DNA from: Streptomyces roseicoloratus
GTDB taxonomy: Bacteria > Actinomycetota > Actinomycetes > Streptomycetales > Streptomycetaceae
Assembly (NCBI RefSeq): GCF_004117935.1
Contig: NZ_SDOY01000025.1
Coordinates: forward strand, 1 to 64,000
DNA length: 64,000 nt
Reading direction: 5' to 3'
The position numbers and the translations under genes were made by a program. Positions 50,687-62,200 of this stretch are shown here, one piece after another (position 1 is the stretch's first letter; every line of letters starts with the position of its first letter). The notes beneath the pieces were generated by a model that was not told the DNA's origin, did not search any database, and was given only the letters and a program-made list of their open reading frames with translations.

Positions 50687-52564
50687 GTGCCCGTCCCCGA
50701 GTCCACGCCCGAGTCGGGCCGCCTCGCCATGGTCCGCGTCGACGGGACCGTACGCGAGGTGTCCGCGCCCGCCCTCGTGCCGCCCCCACGGCGCGGATCG
50801 CTCGCCGACCTGCCGTACGAGACCGCGCGCGACGAACCCGGCGCCGCGCTCTTCGCGCGCAAGCGGCCGGACGGCGGCTGGGACGACGTCACCGCCGCCG
50901 CGTTCGCCGCCGACGTGCACGCCGTCGCCAAGGGCCTCATCGCCCAGGGCCTGCGGCCCGGGGACCGGCTCGCCCTCATGGCCCGCACCCGGTACGAGTG
51001 GACCCTGCTCGACTTCGCCGCCTGGGCCGCCGGGCTGATCACCGTGCCGCTCTACCCGACCGCCTCCGCCTACCAGGTCCGCTGGATCCTCCAGGACTCC
51101 GGCGCCGCCGCCTGCGTCGTCGAGGACGCCTCCCAGGCCCGGCTCGTCTCCGGCGAGCGCCGCCGACTGCCCTCGCTCGGCCACCTGTGGGTCCTCGACA
51201 CCGGCGCCGTCGACCAGCTGCGCCGGTCCGGCGCGCGGGTCGGCGACGAGGCCGTCACCTCCCGCCGCGGACTGCTCACCCCGCAGACCCTCGCCACCCT
51301 CATCTACACCTCCGGCACCACCGGCCGCCCCAAGGGCTGCGCCCTCACCCACGCCAACTTCTTCGCCGAGGTCGACAACGCCGTCGCCCTCCTCCACCCC
51401 GTCTTCCGCTCCCTCAGCAAGGAACCCGCCTCCACCCTCCTCTTCCTGCCGCTCTCCCATGTCTTCGGACGCATGGTCGCCATCGGCTGCGTCCGCGCCC
51501 GGGTCCGCGTCGGCCACGCGCCGTCCGCCGAGGGCGACGAGCTCCTCGCCGACCTGGCCTCCTTCCGGCCGACCTTCCTGCTCGCCATCCCGTACGTCCT
51601 GGAGAAGGTCTTCCACACCGCCCGCGCCGGCGCCGAACGCCTGGGCCGGGCGGCCTCGTTCGACCGCGCCGCCCGGGTCGCCGAGCGCTACGGGCAGCAG
51701 TCCGCCGCCGCCGGCACCCGTCCGTCCCTCGGGCTGCGCGCCGCCCACGCCCTCTACGAACCGCTCGTCTACAAGCGGATCCGCGCCGCCCTCGGCGGCC
51801 GCGTCCGGCACGTCATCAGCGGCGGCTCACCGCTCGGCGCCCGGCTCGCCGAGTTCTTCTCCGGCGCCGGCATCGACGTCTACGAGGGCTACGGCCTCAC
51901 GGAGACCACGGCCGCCGCCACCGTCACCCCGCTGCGCGGCCCGCGCCCCGGGACGGTCGGCCGCCCGCTGCCCGGGACAGCGGTCAGGATCGCCCGCGAC
52001 GGCGAGGTCTGGCTCAAGGGCGGCCACGTCTTCGCCGGCTACTGGGACTCCCAGCGCGGCGTCGCCCTGCCGTACACGGACGAGGGCTGGTTCCCCACCG
52101 GTGACCTCGGCAGCCTCGACGACGAGGGCCATCTGCGGATCACCGGCCGCAAGAAGGACATGATCGTCACCTCCGCCGGCAAGAACGTCGCCCCGGCCCC
52201 GCTGGAGGAGTGGCTGCGCGCCCATCCGCTGGTCGCCCAGTGCATGGTGATCGGCGACGGCCGCCCGTACGTCACGGCGCTCGTCACCCTGGACCACGAG
52301 GGCCTGATGCACTGGCGGCGGATGCGCCACAAGGACCACCTCGCGCTGTGGGAGCTCACCAGGGACGAGGAGCTGCTCGCCGTCGTCCAGCGGGCCGTCG
52401 ACGACGCCAACCGCCTGGTGTCGCGGGCCGAGTCGATCCGCGCCTTCCGCGTCGTGACCACCGAGTGGACCGAGAGCAGCGGCCACCTGACGCCCTCCCT
52501 GAAGCTCAAACGGCGCGCGGTGCTGCGGGACTTCGCCCGGGAGATCGACGGGATGTACGGCTAG
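50687..52564 (+). CDS. Long-chain fatty acyl-CoA synthetase (AMP-forming)
   Basis: 625 residues; activates fatty acids to acyl-CoA through an acyl-adenylate. The ATP loop is YTSGTTGRPKG near residue 207, the adenylate motif YEGYGLTETT follows, and the hinge TGRKKDMIVTSAGKN is present. Length and order match the FadD15-like group of actinobacterial enzymes. GTG 50687 has GAGGAG 6 bases upstream. Confidence 0.93.
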   Translation: MPVPESTPESGRLAMVRVDGTVREVSAPALVPPPRRGSLADLPYETARDEPGAALFARKRPDGGWDDVTAAAFAADVHAVAKGLIAQGLRPGDRLALMARTRYEWTLLDFAAWAAGLITVPLYPTASAYQVRWILQDSGAAACVVEDASQARLVSGERRRLPSLGHLWVLDTGAVDQLRRSGARVGDEAVTSRRGLLTPQTLATLIYTSGTTGRPKGCALTHANFFAEVDNAVALLHPVFRSLSKEPASTLLFLPLSHVFGRMVAIGCVRARVRVGHAPSAEGDELLADLASFRPTFLLAIPYVLEKVFHTARAGAERLGRAASFDRAARVAERYGQQSAAAGTRPSLGLRAAHALYEPLVYKRIRAALGGRVRHVISGGSPLGARLAEFFSGAGIDVYEGYGLTETTAAATVTPLRGPRPGTVGRPLPGTAVRIARDGEVWLKGGHVFAGYWDSQRGVALPYTDEGWFPTGDLGSLDDEGHLRITGRKKDMIVTSAGKNVAPAPLEEWLRAHPLVAQCMVIGDGRPYVTALVTLDHEGLMHWRRMRHKDHLALWELTRDEELLAVVQRAVDDANRLVSRAESIRAFRVVTTEWTESSGHLTPSLKLKRRAVLRDFAREIDGMYG

Positions 52565-52566
52565 AG

Positions 52567-52656
52567 GACACGCGGCCGGACGACACGCGGCCGGACGACA
52601 CGCGGCCGGACGACACGCGACCGGACGACACGCGACCGGGAGACACGCGACCGCGA
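52567..52656. repeat. 15-bp tandem repeat, six copies
   Basis: GACACGCGGCCGGAC repeated at 52567, 52582, 52597, 52612, 52627 and 52642 with drift in the last copies. It lies between the acyl-CoA synthetase stop and the histidine kinase stop. Not in the reading frame of either. Confidence 0.9.
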
Positions 52657-52724
52657 GACGCCCGCGGGCGGACGCCCGGCCCGGAGACGCACGCGGCCGG
52701 ACGCCGGACCGGAGGAGCGTGCGG

Positions 52725-53971
52725 CTAGAACCGGACGGTCACCGTCAGGCCGCCGCCCTCCTCGTTCGCCGTGGCCGCCGCCGTCGCCCCGTGCGCGCGG
52801 GCGACCGCGTCGACGATCGACAGACCGAGCCCCGCGCCCTCGCCGGGCCCGTGGGTGCGCTCGTTCACCCGCCGGAACGGCTCGAACAGCAGCGGGACCG
52901 TGTCCGGTGGCACCGCCGGGCCCGTGTTGGACACCGCGATGCCGTCCGGGCCGGTGCGGATCTCCACCCGGCCGCCGGGGACGTTGTGCCGTACGCCGTT
53001 CGCGACCAGGTTGTGCAGCAGCCGCTCCAGGAGCACCGGGTCCCCGTCGACGGCCAGCGGACCGGCCCGGACGGCGAGGCTCACCCCGCGTCCGTCCGCC
53101 TCGTCCGCGAGGGCGGCCGCCGCCGCGCGGGCGAGCTCGTCGACCGCCACCCGGCGGCGCTCCCGGATGCCCTGGCCGGAGGCGGCGAGCAGCAGCAGGC
53201 CCTCGATGATCCGGTCGCTGCCGTCGGCGACCTCGATCAGCTTCGACCGGATCCGCGCCACCCGCTCGGGCGACGGGTCACCGGCCAGCCCGATCTCGGC
53301 CGCCGCGCGCTGCACGGCCACCGGTGTGCGCAGCTCGTGCGCGGCGTTGGCGGCGAACCGCTGCTGGGCGGAGACCAGTTGCTCCATCCGCCCGAGCATG
53401 GCGTCGAAGGTGTCGGCGAGCCGCTTGAGCTCGCCGGGCGGCGCGTCCAGCGCGATCCGCCCCCACGGGCCCTGGCCGGGCGGGGCCTTCAGCAGGTCCT
53501 CGCCGGACAGCCGGCGCGCGGTGTCGGTGATGACGGCGATCGGCCGGAGCACCCGGCCGGCCGCCCACCAGGCGAGCGCGACCGACAGGACCGCGTAGCA
53601 GGCGAGGACGATCACCGAGACGGTGAGCAGCCGGTCGAGGGCGGCGGACTCGGCGGCGTCGCTGACGGTCCGGGTGATCGCGATGGCGACCGGGAGCCGG
53701 CCCACGCCGGGTCCGGTGCTGGGCGCCGGGGTCACCAGCGAGGCGCTGGGAAGAGGCGTGGGGAGACCGGTGGGCAGGGCGGTGGAGGCGCCGTCCGGCA
53801 GGTCCTCCAGGCGCCGGGCCGGTACGGCGGTGGTGACGGCCGTGCTGATCGACGCGTACAGGCCCTCCCGGACCAGCCAGTACACGACGCCGGTCAGCAC
53901 CGCGCCGGCGAGCACCAGCAGTCCCGTGTACAGGGCGGTCAGCCGGGCCCGTTCGCTCCTCACCACGCGGT

Positions 53972-53975
<4 letters not shown>
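52725..53975 (-). CDS. Sensor histidine kinase
   Basis: 416 residues. Two transmembrane helices (about 14-34 and 117-138) frame a short periplasmic loop with a Pro/Thr/Ser-rich stretch. A HAMP domain precedes the H-box AAHELRTP (H213), followed by N, G1 (GIAVSNTGPAVP) and G2 (GLGLSIV) boxes. GTG 53975 overlaps the response-regulator stop by four bases. Confidence 0.92.
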
Positions 53976-54634
<659 letters not shown>

Positions 54635-54659
54635 GGCCCCTGTGTACCCGAGGGGCACC

Positions 54660-54698
54660 TTTCGCCGGCGTAAGCGAAACCGCTGAGAGAGGCGAAAC
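54660..54698. promoter_or_regulatory. GCGAAAC repeats in the divergent promoter
   Basis: TTTCGCC (54660-54666), GCGAAAC (54674-54680) and GCGAAAC (54692-54698) lie between the regulator and efflux genes. The last two are 18 bases apart in direct orientation. Candidate binding sites for the response regulator. Confidence 0.45.
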
Positions 54699-54723
54699 AT
54701 CCCTTCGCGGCACCCTCGCCGCC

Positions 54724-55233
54724 ATGACGACCTCACGGAAGACCACACGGCCCGCCGCCTTCGCGGCCCTCACGCTCCTCTCCCTCCTCGCCACCGCCAC
54801 CGCCACCGCCTGCTCCGGCGGAGGCGGCGAGGCGCCGCCCGGAGCGGGCGGTGGCGAGGAGGGAAAGAAGGCCGACCAGGCCTTCGAGCACCGCAAGTGC
54901 CTGCGCGAGCACGGCCTCGACGTGCCCGAGCCCAAGCCGGGCGAGCAGGGCGTCGGCCTCACCGTCGGCGGCGACGGCGTCGGCAAGGAGAAGATCGAGG
55001 CGGCGTTCAAGGCCTGCCAGGACAAGGCGGGCGGCGCCGGCTGGGGCAAGGAGCCCACGCAGGCCGACAAGGACAAGGCGCTGGCCTACGCGCGCTGCAT
55101 GCGCGAGAACGGCTACGACATGCCGGACCCGAACTTCGACGGCGGCATGCAGAAGGCCCTGCCCATGCCGCAGGGCGCGGGGAAGCAGACGTTCGAGAAG
55201 GCCATGAAGAAGTGCGAGGGCGTGGCCCGATGA
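54724..55233 (+). CDS. Secreted lipoprotein with four conserved Cys
   Basis: 169 residues. Signal peptide with a lipobox TATAC, then a charged linker. The mature part has four Cys in two CxxE/R-type blocks (HRKCLREHG and ARCMRENGYDMP, plus two others), giving a repeated motif of about 50 residues. Such proteins occur next to MacB-like efflux genes in streptomycetes. The ATGA overlap with the next gene shows coupling. Confidence 0.8.
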   Translation: MTTSRKTTRPAAFAALTLLSLLATATATACSGGGGEAPPGAGGGEEGKKADQAFEHRKCLREHGLDVPEPKPGEQGVGLTVGGDGVGKEKIEAAFKACQDKAGGAGWGKEPTQADKDKALAYARCMRENGYDMPDPNFDGGMQKALPMPQGAGKQTFEKAMKKCEGVAR

Positions 55234-56471
55234 GCGACCGGGAACACGGCGCGGCCGGCGACCGGGAACGCGGCGCGGCCGGCGACCGGGGGCACCTCGC
55301 GAGCGGCCACCGGGAGGAGAGCGGGCCCCGGGACGGTCGTCCCGCGAGCCACCGGGAGCGGCGGCCCCTGACGCGGCGCCGGCTCGTGGTCGCGCTCGTG
55401 GCGGTCCTCGCCGTCGCGGGTGCCGGGATCGCCGTCACCGCCCTGACCACCGGCACCGGGTCCGGCACCGGGCAGGCACAGGCCGGGCCCGGCGGCTCCC
55501 GGGGACTGCCGCCCGCCACCGCGCCCGTCGTCCGCGGCGACCTCACCGACGGCTCGCAGCAGGACGGCACCCTCGGCCATCTCGGCGAGCGGAGGATCAA
55601 CGCCGGCGGCGCCGGCGGCACCCTCACCTGGCTCGCCCCGAACGGCTCCGTCGTCCGGCGCGACGGCCGGCTCTACGAGGTCGACGGCGCGGCGGTCCGC
55701 CTGATGTACGGGGCCGAGCCCATGTACCGGACCCTGAAGACCGGCGACAAGGGCAGGGACGTGCGCCAGCTGGAGGAGAACCTCGCCGCCCTCGGCCACA
55801 CCGGCTTCGACGTCGACGAGGAGTACACCGCGAAGACCGCGGCGGCCGTCAAGCGCTGGCAGAAGTCCCACGGCCTGGAGCAGACGGGCACGATCGGCCC
55901 GGACCTGATCGCCTTCGCGGGCAGCGCGGTACGGGTGAAGGAGGCCGGCGGAGGCTCGGCCGAGAACACCCTCGCGCCCGGCGACCGCGTGCAGCCGGGC
56001 TCCCCGGTCCTCACCGTGACCGGCTCCGAGCGGGTCGCCCGCTTCGAACTGCCCGTCGCCGAGGCGGCGACGGCGAAGACCGGCACCCGGGTGAAGGTCC
56101 GGCTGCCCGACGGGACCGAACTGCCCGGCCGGGTCTCGGCCGTCGGCCGGACGGCCTCCGAGGGCGACGACCCGCAGGACCCGACCCCGAAGATCGAGAT
56201 CACGGTCTCCTTCGACGAACCGGGCCGGGCCAAGGGCGTCGACCGGTCGCCGGTCACCGTCGAACTCGCCGGCGAGACCCGCCGCGACGTCCTGTCCGTC
56301 CCCGTCAACGCCCTGCTCGCCCTGCCCGGCGGCGGCTTCGGCGTCCAGGTCGTCGAGCAGGGCCGGACCAGGGACGTGAAGGTCGAGCTCGGCATGTTCG
56401 GCCAGGGCCGGGTCGAGGTCAGCGGCGGCGGACTGCGCGAGGGCATGCAGGTGGGGGTGCCGTCCGCATGA
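55230..56471 (+). CDS. Efflux adaptor with peptidoglycan-binding-like domain
   Basis: 413 residues. A long charged N-terminal part with a REHGAAGDR-type repeat, then one transmembrane helix (about 52-72). A peptidoglycan-binding-1-like module follows (RQLEENLAALGHTGFDVDEEYTAKT), and then a beta-barrel/HlyD-like part. It probably couples the MacB-like transporter to the cell wall. It overlaps both neighbours by four bases. Confidence 0.82.
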   Translation: MSDREHGAAGDRERGAAGDRGHLASGHREESGPRDGRPASHRERRPLTRRRLVVALVAVLAVAGAGIAVTALTTGTGSGTGQAQAGPGGSRGLPPATAPVVRGDLTDGSQQDGTLGHLGERRINAGGAGGTLTWLAPNGSVVRRDGRLYEVDGAAVRLMYGAEPMYRTLKTGDKGRDVRQLEENLAALGHTGFDVDEEYTAKTAAAVKRWQKSHGLEQTGTIGPDLIAFAGSAVRVKEAGGGSAENTLAPGDRVQPGSPVLTVTGSERVARFELPVAEAATAKTGTRVKVRLPDGTELPGRVSAVGRTASEGDDPQDPTPKIEITVSFDEPGRAKGVDRSPVTVELAGETRRDVLSVPVNALLALPGGGFGVQVVEQGRTRDVKVELGMFGQGRVEVSGGGLREGMQVGVPSA

Positions 56472-57157
56472 CCGCCGTCGTGGAACTGACGGGCGTCGTC
56501 AAGGAGTACCCGGGCGGGGTCCGGGCCCTCGACGGCGTCGACCTCACCATCGGGGAGGGCGAACTGCTCGGCATCGTCGGCCCCTCCGGCTCCGGCAAGT
56601 CGACCCTGCTGCACGTCGTCGGCACGCTCGACCGGCCGACCGGCGGCTCCGTGCGGATCGCCGGGCACGACGTCGCCGCGCTCACCGACCGGCGGCTCTC
56701 CGCCCTGCGCGCCCGGCACATCGGCTTCGTCTTCCAGGCCTTCCACCTGGTCCCCGGCGTCGCCGCCGTGGACAACGTCGCCGAAGGACTCCTCTACTCC
56801 GGCCTGCCCCGGGCCCGGCGGCGCGGGATGGCCGCCGACGCCCTGGCCAGGGTCGGGCTCGCCGACCGGCTGCGGCACCGCCCGCACGAACTCTCCGGCG
56901 GGCAGAGACAGCGCGTCGCCATCGCCCGCGCGGTGGTCGGCGAGCCCGCGCTGCTGCTCGCCGACGAGCCGACCGGCGCACTGGACTCGGCGTCCGGCGA
57001 GGCCGTCATGGACCTGCTGCACACTTTGAACGCGGAGGGCGCGACGATCGCCGTCATCACCCATGACACCGAGATCGCGGGCCGGCTGCCGCGCCAGGTA
57101 CGGATCCGCGACGGCCGCGTCGTGGCGGACACGGCGCGCGGAAAGGTGGCGGCCTGA
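56468..57157 (+). CDS. ABC transporter ATP-binding protein (MacB/LolD-type)
   Basis: 229 residues. Walker A GPSGSGKST (38-46), Q-loop FVFQAFHLVPG, signature LSGGQRQRVAIAR, Walker B LLLADEPTGALD and switch THD are all present. It energises the permease that follows, whose ATG overlaps its TGA by one base. Confidence 0.95.
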   Translation: MTAVVELTGVVKEYPGGVRALDGVDLTIGEGELLGIVGPSGSGKSTLLHVVGTLDRPTGGSVRIAGHDVAALTDRRLSALRARHIGFVFQAFHLVPGVAAVDNVAEGLLYSGLPRARRRGMAADALARVGLADRLRHRPHELSGGQRQRVAIARAVVGEPALLLADEPTGALDSASGEAVMDLLHTLNAEGATIAVITHDTEIAGRLPRQVRIRDGRVVADTARGKVAA

Positions 57158-58359
57158 TGTCCCGTACACCCGTGCTGCGGGCCGCCCGGCTCGGCCCGCG
57201 TGACGTCCTCCACGTCGGCTCCGCCGGACTGCGCAGCCGCCCGGTCCGCGTGGTCCTCTCCGCCCTCGGGATCGCCATCGGCATCGCCACGATGATCGCG
57301 GTGGTGGGCATCTCGGCGTCCAGCCAGGCCCAGTTGCTGCGACAGCTGGACGCGCTCGGCACGAACATGCTGGTCGCGAAGGCGGGCGAGGGGATGTTCA
57401 GCGGGCAGGAGGTCAAGCTGCCCAAGGACGCGGTGGGCATGGTCGGCCGGATCGACGGCGTCGAGGAGGCCGCCGGTACGGGCGACCTCGACCGCACGGT
57501 CCGCCGCTCCGAGAAGATCCCCGAGGGCGAGACCGGCGGGATCGCGGTGAAGGCGGCCACGGAGCGCCTGCTCGACGTCCTGCGCGGCCGGCCGGCCGCA
57601 GGCACCTGGCTGAACGCCGCCAACGGCCGCTACCCGGCCGTGGTCCTCGGACATGTGGCGGCCGAGCGCCTGGGCATCGACCGGCCCGGCCGCCAGGTCT
57701 GGATCGACGACCGCTACTTCACCGTCGTCGGCATCCTCGACCCGCTGCCCCTCGCTCCCGAGATCGAGCGCTCGGCCCTCGTCGGCTGGGACGCCGCCCA
57801 GCGGCTGCTCGGCTTCGACGGACATCCGACGGCGGTGTACGAGCGGTCCACGGACGCGACGGTACGGCAGGTGCAGAACCTCCTGGCCCCGACGATCGAC
57901 CCGCGCAACCCGCAGAACGTGGCCGTCGGCGACCCGTCGTCGGCGCTCAAGGCGAAGGCGGCGACGGAGGGCGCGTTCTCCACGCTGCTCCTGGGCCTCG
58001 GCGGGATCGCGCTGCTGGTCGGCGGGGTCGGCGTCGCCAACACCATGATCATCTCGGTGCTGGAGCGCCGTCACGAGATCGGCCTGCGCCGCTCGCTCGG
58101 CGCCACCCGGGGCCAGATCCGGATCCAGTTCGTCACGGAGTCCCTGATGCTGTCCGGCCTCGGCGGCCTGGCGGGCGTGGCCCTCGGCTCGGCGGCCGTC
58201 GCCGCGTACGCCGCCACCGGCGGCCTGCCCTGGGTCGTTCCGCCCTGGTCGGCCGCGGGCGGCTTCGCCGCGACCCTGGCGATCGGCACGGTGGCGGGCC
58301 TGTACCCGGCGGTCCGCGCGTCCAGGCTGTCGCCGACGCTGGCGCTGGCGGCCGGTTAG
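57157..58359 (+). CDS. ABC transporter permease (MacB/FtsX-type)
   Basis: 400 residues. One N-terminal helix, a large extracytoplasmic MacB-PCD domain, and three C-terminal helices with FtsX signatures (MIISVLERRHEIGLRRSLGA). Probably exports a drug, peptide or lipid out of the cell or reacts to envelope stress. Last gene of the operon. Confidence 0.93.
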   Translation: MSRTPVLRAARLGPRDVLHVGSAGLRSRPVRVVLSALGIAIGIATMIAVVGISASSQAQLLRQLDALGTNMLVAKAGEGMFSGQEVKLPKDAVGMVGRIDGVEEAAGTGDLDRTVRRSEKIPEGETGGIAVKAATERLLDVLRGRPAAGTWLNAANGRYPAVVLGHVAAERLGIDRPGRQVWIDDRYFTVVGILDPLPLAPEIERSALVGWDAAQRLLGFDGHPTAVYERSTDATVRQVQNLLAPTIDPRNPQNVAVGDPSSALKAKAATEGAFSTLLLGLGGIALLVGGVGVANTMIISVLERRHEIGLRRSLGATRGQIRIQFVTESLMLSGLGGLAGVALGSAAVAAYAATGGLPWVVPPWSAAGGFAATLAIGTVAGLYPAVRASRLSPTLALAAG

Positions 58360-58442
58360 GGCCCCTCCGGCGGGTCGTGGCCGGGGCCGCGGCCCTGATC
58401 CGCCCGACAGGCGCCAAGGCGCGGGAGTACGACGGGGCCGCG

Positions 58443-58480
58443 CGTACGGGCCGGAGGCATCACGGCCGCCGGCCCGTACG
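58443..58480. terminator. Hairpin between convergent genes
   Basis: Perfect 12-bp arms 58443-58454 and 58469-58480 around a 14-base loop. Confidence 0.7.
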
Positions 58481-58496
58481 GCCGTTCCTGCGGCCC

Positions 58497-59171
58497 TTAC
58501 GGCCAGAGCAGTTCGCGGGTCCAGCCGCCCGGTGTGCGGCGGTAGCGCAGCCGGATGTGGCGCCGGTCCTGGTCGCCCTGGAAGAACTCGACCTCCCGCG
58601 GCTCCACCACGTACAGCGTCCAGCTCGGCGCGTGCGCGCCCGGCTCCCGCCGCGCCCGCTCCCAGGCGGCGGCGCTGGCCCGCTCCAGCTCGTCGAGCGA
58701 GGCGAGCACCTCGCTCTGCCGGCTGACCAGTGCGGAGGCCAGGGCGCCGGTCGTCCGGGCGTGCAGGTCCTCGTACGCCTCCTCGCGGGTCCCGGTGGCC
58801 ACCCGGCCCCGCACCCGCACCTGGCGGCCCTGCGCGGCCCAGTAGAAGTGCAGCGCGGCCTCGGGGCGGGCGGCGAGCTGACGGCCCTTCGCACTGCCGG
58901 AGTGCGAGGCGAAGTGCCAGCCGCGCCGGTCCGCCTCGTGCAGGATCACGGTCCGCACGTCCGGGTGGCCGTCCGCGTCGGCGGTCGCGACCTGCATGGT
59001 GTTCGGCTCCACCACGTCCGCGGCCACGGCCTGCGCGAACCACCGGTGGAAGAGCGCGACGGGCTCCTCCGGCGCGTCGTCCGGGTCGAAGCCGGGAAGC
59101 TCGGTGTCCCAGACCCGCACGGACCGCAGGGCCTCCTGAAAACGCCGTTCGTCGTCCATGGCGTCCATCAT
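58497..59171 (-). CDS. Pyridoxine/pyridoxamine 5'-phosphate oxidase family
   Basis: 224 residues; FMN-dependent oxidase of the PdxH family that makes pyridoxal 5'-phosphate. Typical segments are PNTMQVATADADGHPDVRTVIL, HFASHSGSAKGRQL and HFYWAAQGRQVRVRG. The C-terminal FFQGDQDRRHIRLRYRR replaces the WQGRxxRLHDR of classical PdxH, so specificity may differ. Single gene. Confidence 0.85.
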   Translation of the reverse strand: MMDAMDDERRFQEALRSVRVWDTELPGFDPDDAPEEPVALFHRWFAQAVAADVVEPNTMQVATADADGHPDVRTVILHEADRRGWHFASHSGSAKGRQLAARPEAALHFYWAAQGRQVRVRGRVATGTREEAYEDLHARTTGALASALVSRQSEVLASLDELERASAAAWERARREPGAHAPSWTLYVVEPREVEFFQGDQDRRHIRLRYRRTPGGWTRELLWP

Positions 59172-59201
59172 GAGGCCCCGCGGCGCGGTGGTGCGGGACG
59201 C

Positions 59202-62200
59202 TCAGCCGGTGTAGTAGCCGGTGACGTCGGCGATCAGGTCGACCGAGCCGTTCTTGTTGTAGAAGGTGATCCTGCCGTCCTCGACCGGCACGACGACGCC
59301 GTTGGCGACGGTCTGCCCGGCGACGAAGTTGAGGTTCGACGCGGAGGTGCGGGTCGTGCCGTACGGGTGGACGGAGACGAAGCTCGCCTCGGTCGGGTTC
59401 GTCGCGGTCACGTTGAGGACGACGGCCTTGTACTTCGTGCCGACGGTCAGGCTCACCGACTGCCCGGCGCCGACCTTCCCCTTCGGCGCGCCGAGGCCGG
59501 CGCGGGTGTCCATCATGCGCTTGGGCTGCATGCCGGTGAAGACGGAGCCGGTGCCCTGCTTGAAGTACCCGGCGACGTCGGCGATGACGTCGACCGAGCC
59601 GGCCCGGTTGTAGAAGGTGATCCTGCCGTCCTTGACGGGCACGATCACCAGGTTGGGGACGGTCTGCCCGGCCGTGAAGTTGAGGTTCGACACGTCGGGG
59701 CGGGTGGTCCCGTACGGGTACGCCGCGACGAAGCTCGTCGCCGTCGCGTTCGTCGCGGTGACGTTCATGGCGACGGCGGTGACGCCGGGCTCGGTCACGC
59801 CGAGCGTCACCGTCCTGCCCGCGCCGACCTTGGCCTTCGGCACGCCGGTGCCGGTGCGGGTGTCCATGAGGCGGGTCGGCGTGACGGCCTCGTACGAGGA
59901 AGCGGCCGTGCCCTCCTGGTAGTACCCGGCGACGTCGGCCAGCAGGTCGACGGAGCCGTTCTTGTTGTAGAGCTGGACGTAGCCGTCCGTGACGGGGACG
60001 GTCACCAGGTTGGCGGTGGTCTTACCGGCCGTGAAGTTGAGGCTGGAGGCCGACGTCCGCAGGGTCCCGTACGGGTAGACCGAGACGAAGCTGTCGGCCG
60101 TCGCGTTGGTGGCGGTCACGTTGAGGACCACGGACGTGAGCCCCTCGGTGGGCACCCCGCCCCGGCCGCCCACCTTCAGCAGGACCGTGCCGTTCGGCCC
60201 GACCTTCGCCTTCGGCGCGCCGAGACCGGAACGGGTGTCCAGGAGACGGGCGGGCGTCACCGGCGTGTAGGTGCCGGGGACGGTTGTCAGGGAGCTGCCG
60301 TGGACGTCGAAGGCGCCCCGTCCGGCCTGCGCGGCGTCGGCGCCGTCGAGCGGACGGGCGATCAGCTCCCAGCGGTACTGGCCGGACTCGATGCCGCGGC
60401 CCCTGGAGTCCTTGCCGTCCCACGCCACGCGGACCGCGGCACCGGCGCTGCGCGCCCCGGTGAAGGTACGGATCACCTGGCCGTCGCCCTTCGTGACCTT
60501 GAGCTCCCAGGAGACCGGCCGCGAGAAGCGCCACACCGGCTCCCAGGTGTTCTCCGGTTCGACGCCGGACAGGTCGGCGTAGGACAGGGCGGGTACGGAG
60601 GAGTCGAGCGTGGCCAGCGGCCGGCGGGCGAGCCCGGCCGGCTTGACGTGGACGTCCTGTGCCGCGTCGACGTAGGCCACGCCGCCGCCGAACTTGTCCA
60701 CGGTCCATGTCGTCCTGCGGCCGGAACCGGCCGCCGATGCGGGCAGGTCCGCGACGTCGGAGGTCTGTCCGGTGACCGCGTCCGTCAGCCTGAGCTTGTC
60801 GCCCTCGTGCCGGACGACGAAGCCGTCGCCGAGCAGGGCCTCGCCGACCGGGACCGGGACGCTCTTCTTCAGGCCGAGGTCGTAGACGCCGGCCCTGTCG
60901 GCTCCGCAGGCCCAGTACAGCCAGCGGCCCGAGGAGGCCTGGAGCTCGGTGGGCCGGCAGCCGGACCCGAGGTCGATCGCCGCCGACGTGGTCTTCGTCT
61001 TCAGGTCGTAGGAGTTGACCAGGGTGCCCGTGGCGGCGGAGGGCTTCCACAGCGTGGTGTCCCACAGGGCCGCGGGGGAGTTCCGCAGGGTGAACAGGAC
61101 GCCCGACTCGCCCGCGTAGCGCCTCTCGAGGTCGCCGACGTAGGTCGCGTCACCGGCCTTCGCGAGGAAGAACCGTCCCGCGCCGTCCACCACGGTGGCG
61201 CCCTCGGGGATGCCTTCCACCGGCCAGAAGGAGGACGTGCTGGTGGGGAGGACCACGCTGTGGCGCCACGCGACCACCGGGTCGCCGTCGCCGAGCGAGG
61301 CGAGCCCGGACGGGGCGTCGGAGAGGAAGCGGAAACGGGTCTTCGGCGCCGTCGAGGCGGGAGTGCCGCCGACGTTGGTGTCGACCTCGGCGAGCTCGAC
61401 CATGCCGTCCCGACCGGTGGGGCTGAGGTAGTGAAGCCGGTCGCCGCCCATGGCGAGCTGGGTGATCTTCCGGGGCATCGGCGCAATGTCGCGTACGCGG
61501 GTCACCCGCGGCGTGCCGTCGGCGCCCGCCGAGATCCGGTGGAGGGCCCAGTCGAGAGCACTGCTGCCGCCGGGTACGAGGACGCTGCCGTCGGGCGCGG
61601 TGGCGAAGCTGCCCTGCTGGGCGTGCTTCAGGAGCTCGGTGGCCGCGCCACCGCCGACGGGGACGGAGCGCAGGGCGTGGCCGGCGAGGTAGCCGTTCTC
61701 GGGGTAGAGCAGGTTCCGCTGGTAGACGACACTGTCGCCGCTGACCGCGAAGGCGAGGCCGGGTCCCTCGTTGCCGACGGGTGTCGGGAGCACGGTCTGC
61801 ACCGGCTGGGCCGCCGGGTTGTCGCGGGGGACGGAGACCAGCGGTTTGCCGTAGCCGGGGTAGTACACGACGTGGCGGTCACCGAGGGCGTACGAGCCGG
61901 TGGTCGCCATGGCGGCCGGCAGCGGCTTCACCGTGGCGGTCGTGTAGTCGAGCAGGTAGGTGCCGCCGCCCGTGCCGTCGGCCGTGGGGCGCAGTCGGAG
62001 GATCGCGCCGCGCAGGTCCTGCTGGACGGCGATGACCGGGCTGATGCCATGGGGGATGTCGGTGATCGACCGGGCGGTGGTCGTGCCGTCCTCGGCCGCG
62101 CGGTACAGGGTGAGCGAGGTGAGGCCGGCCGCGTCCCCGGTGTAGGCGAGGGTCGTGTCCGCGTTGTACGTCTTGGACCACACCTGGCCACCGGGGAGCG

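Noticed and set aside
52567..52656. CRISPR-like array
   Set aside because: Units are contiguous with no unique spacers and no cas genes.
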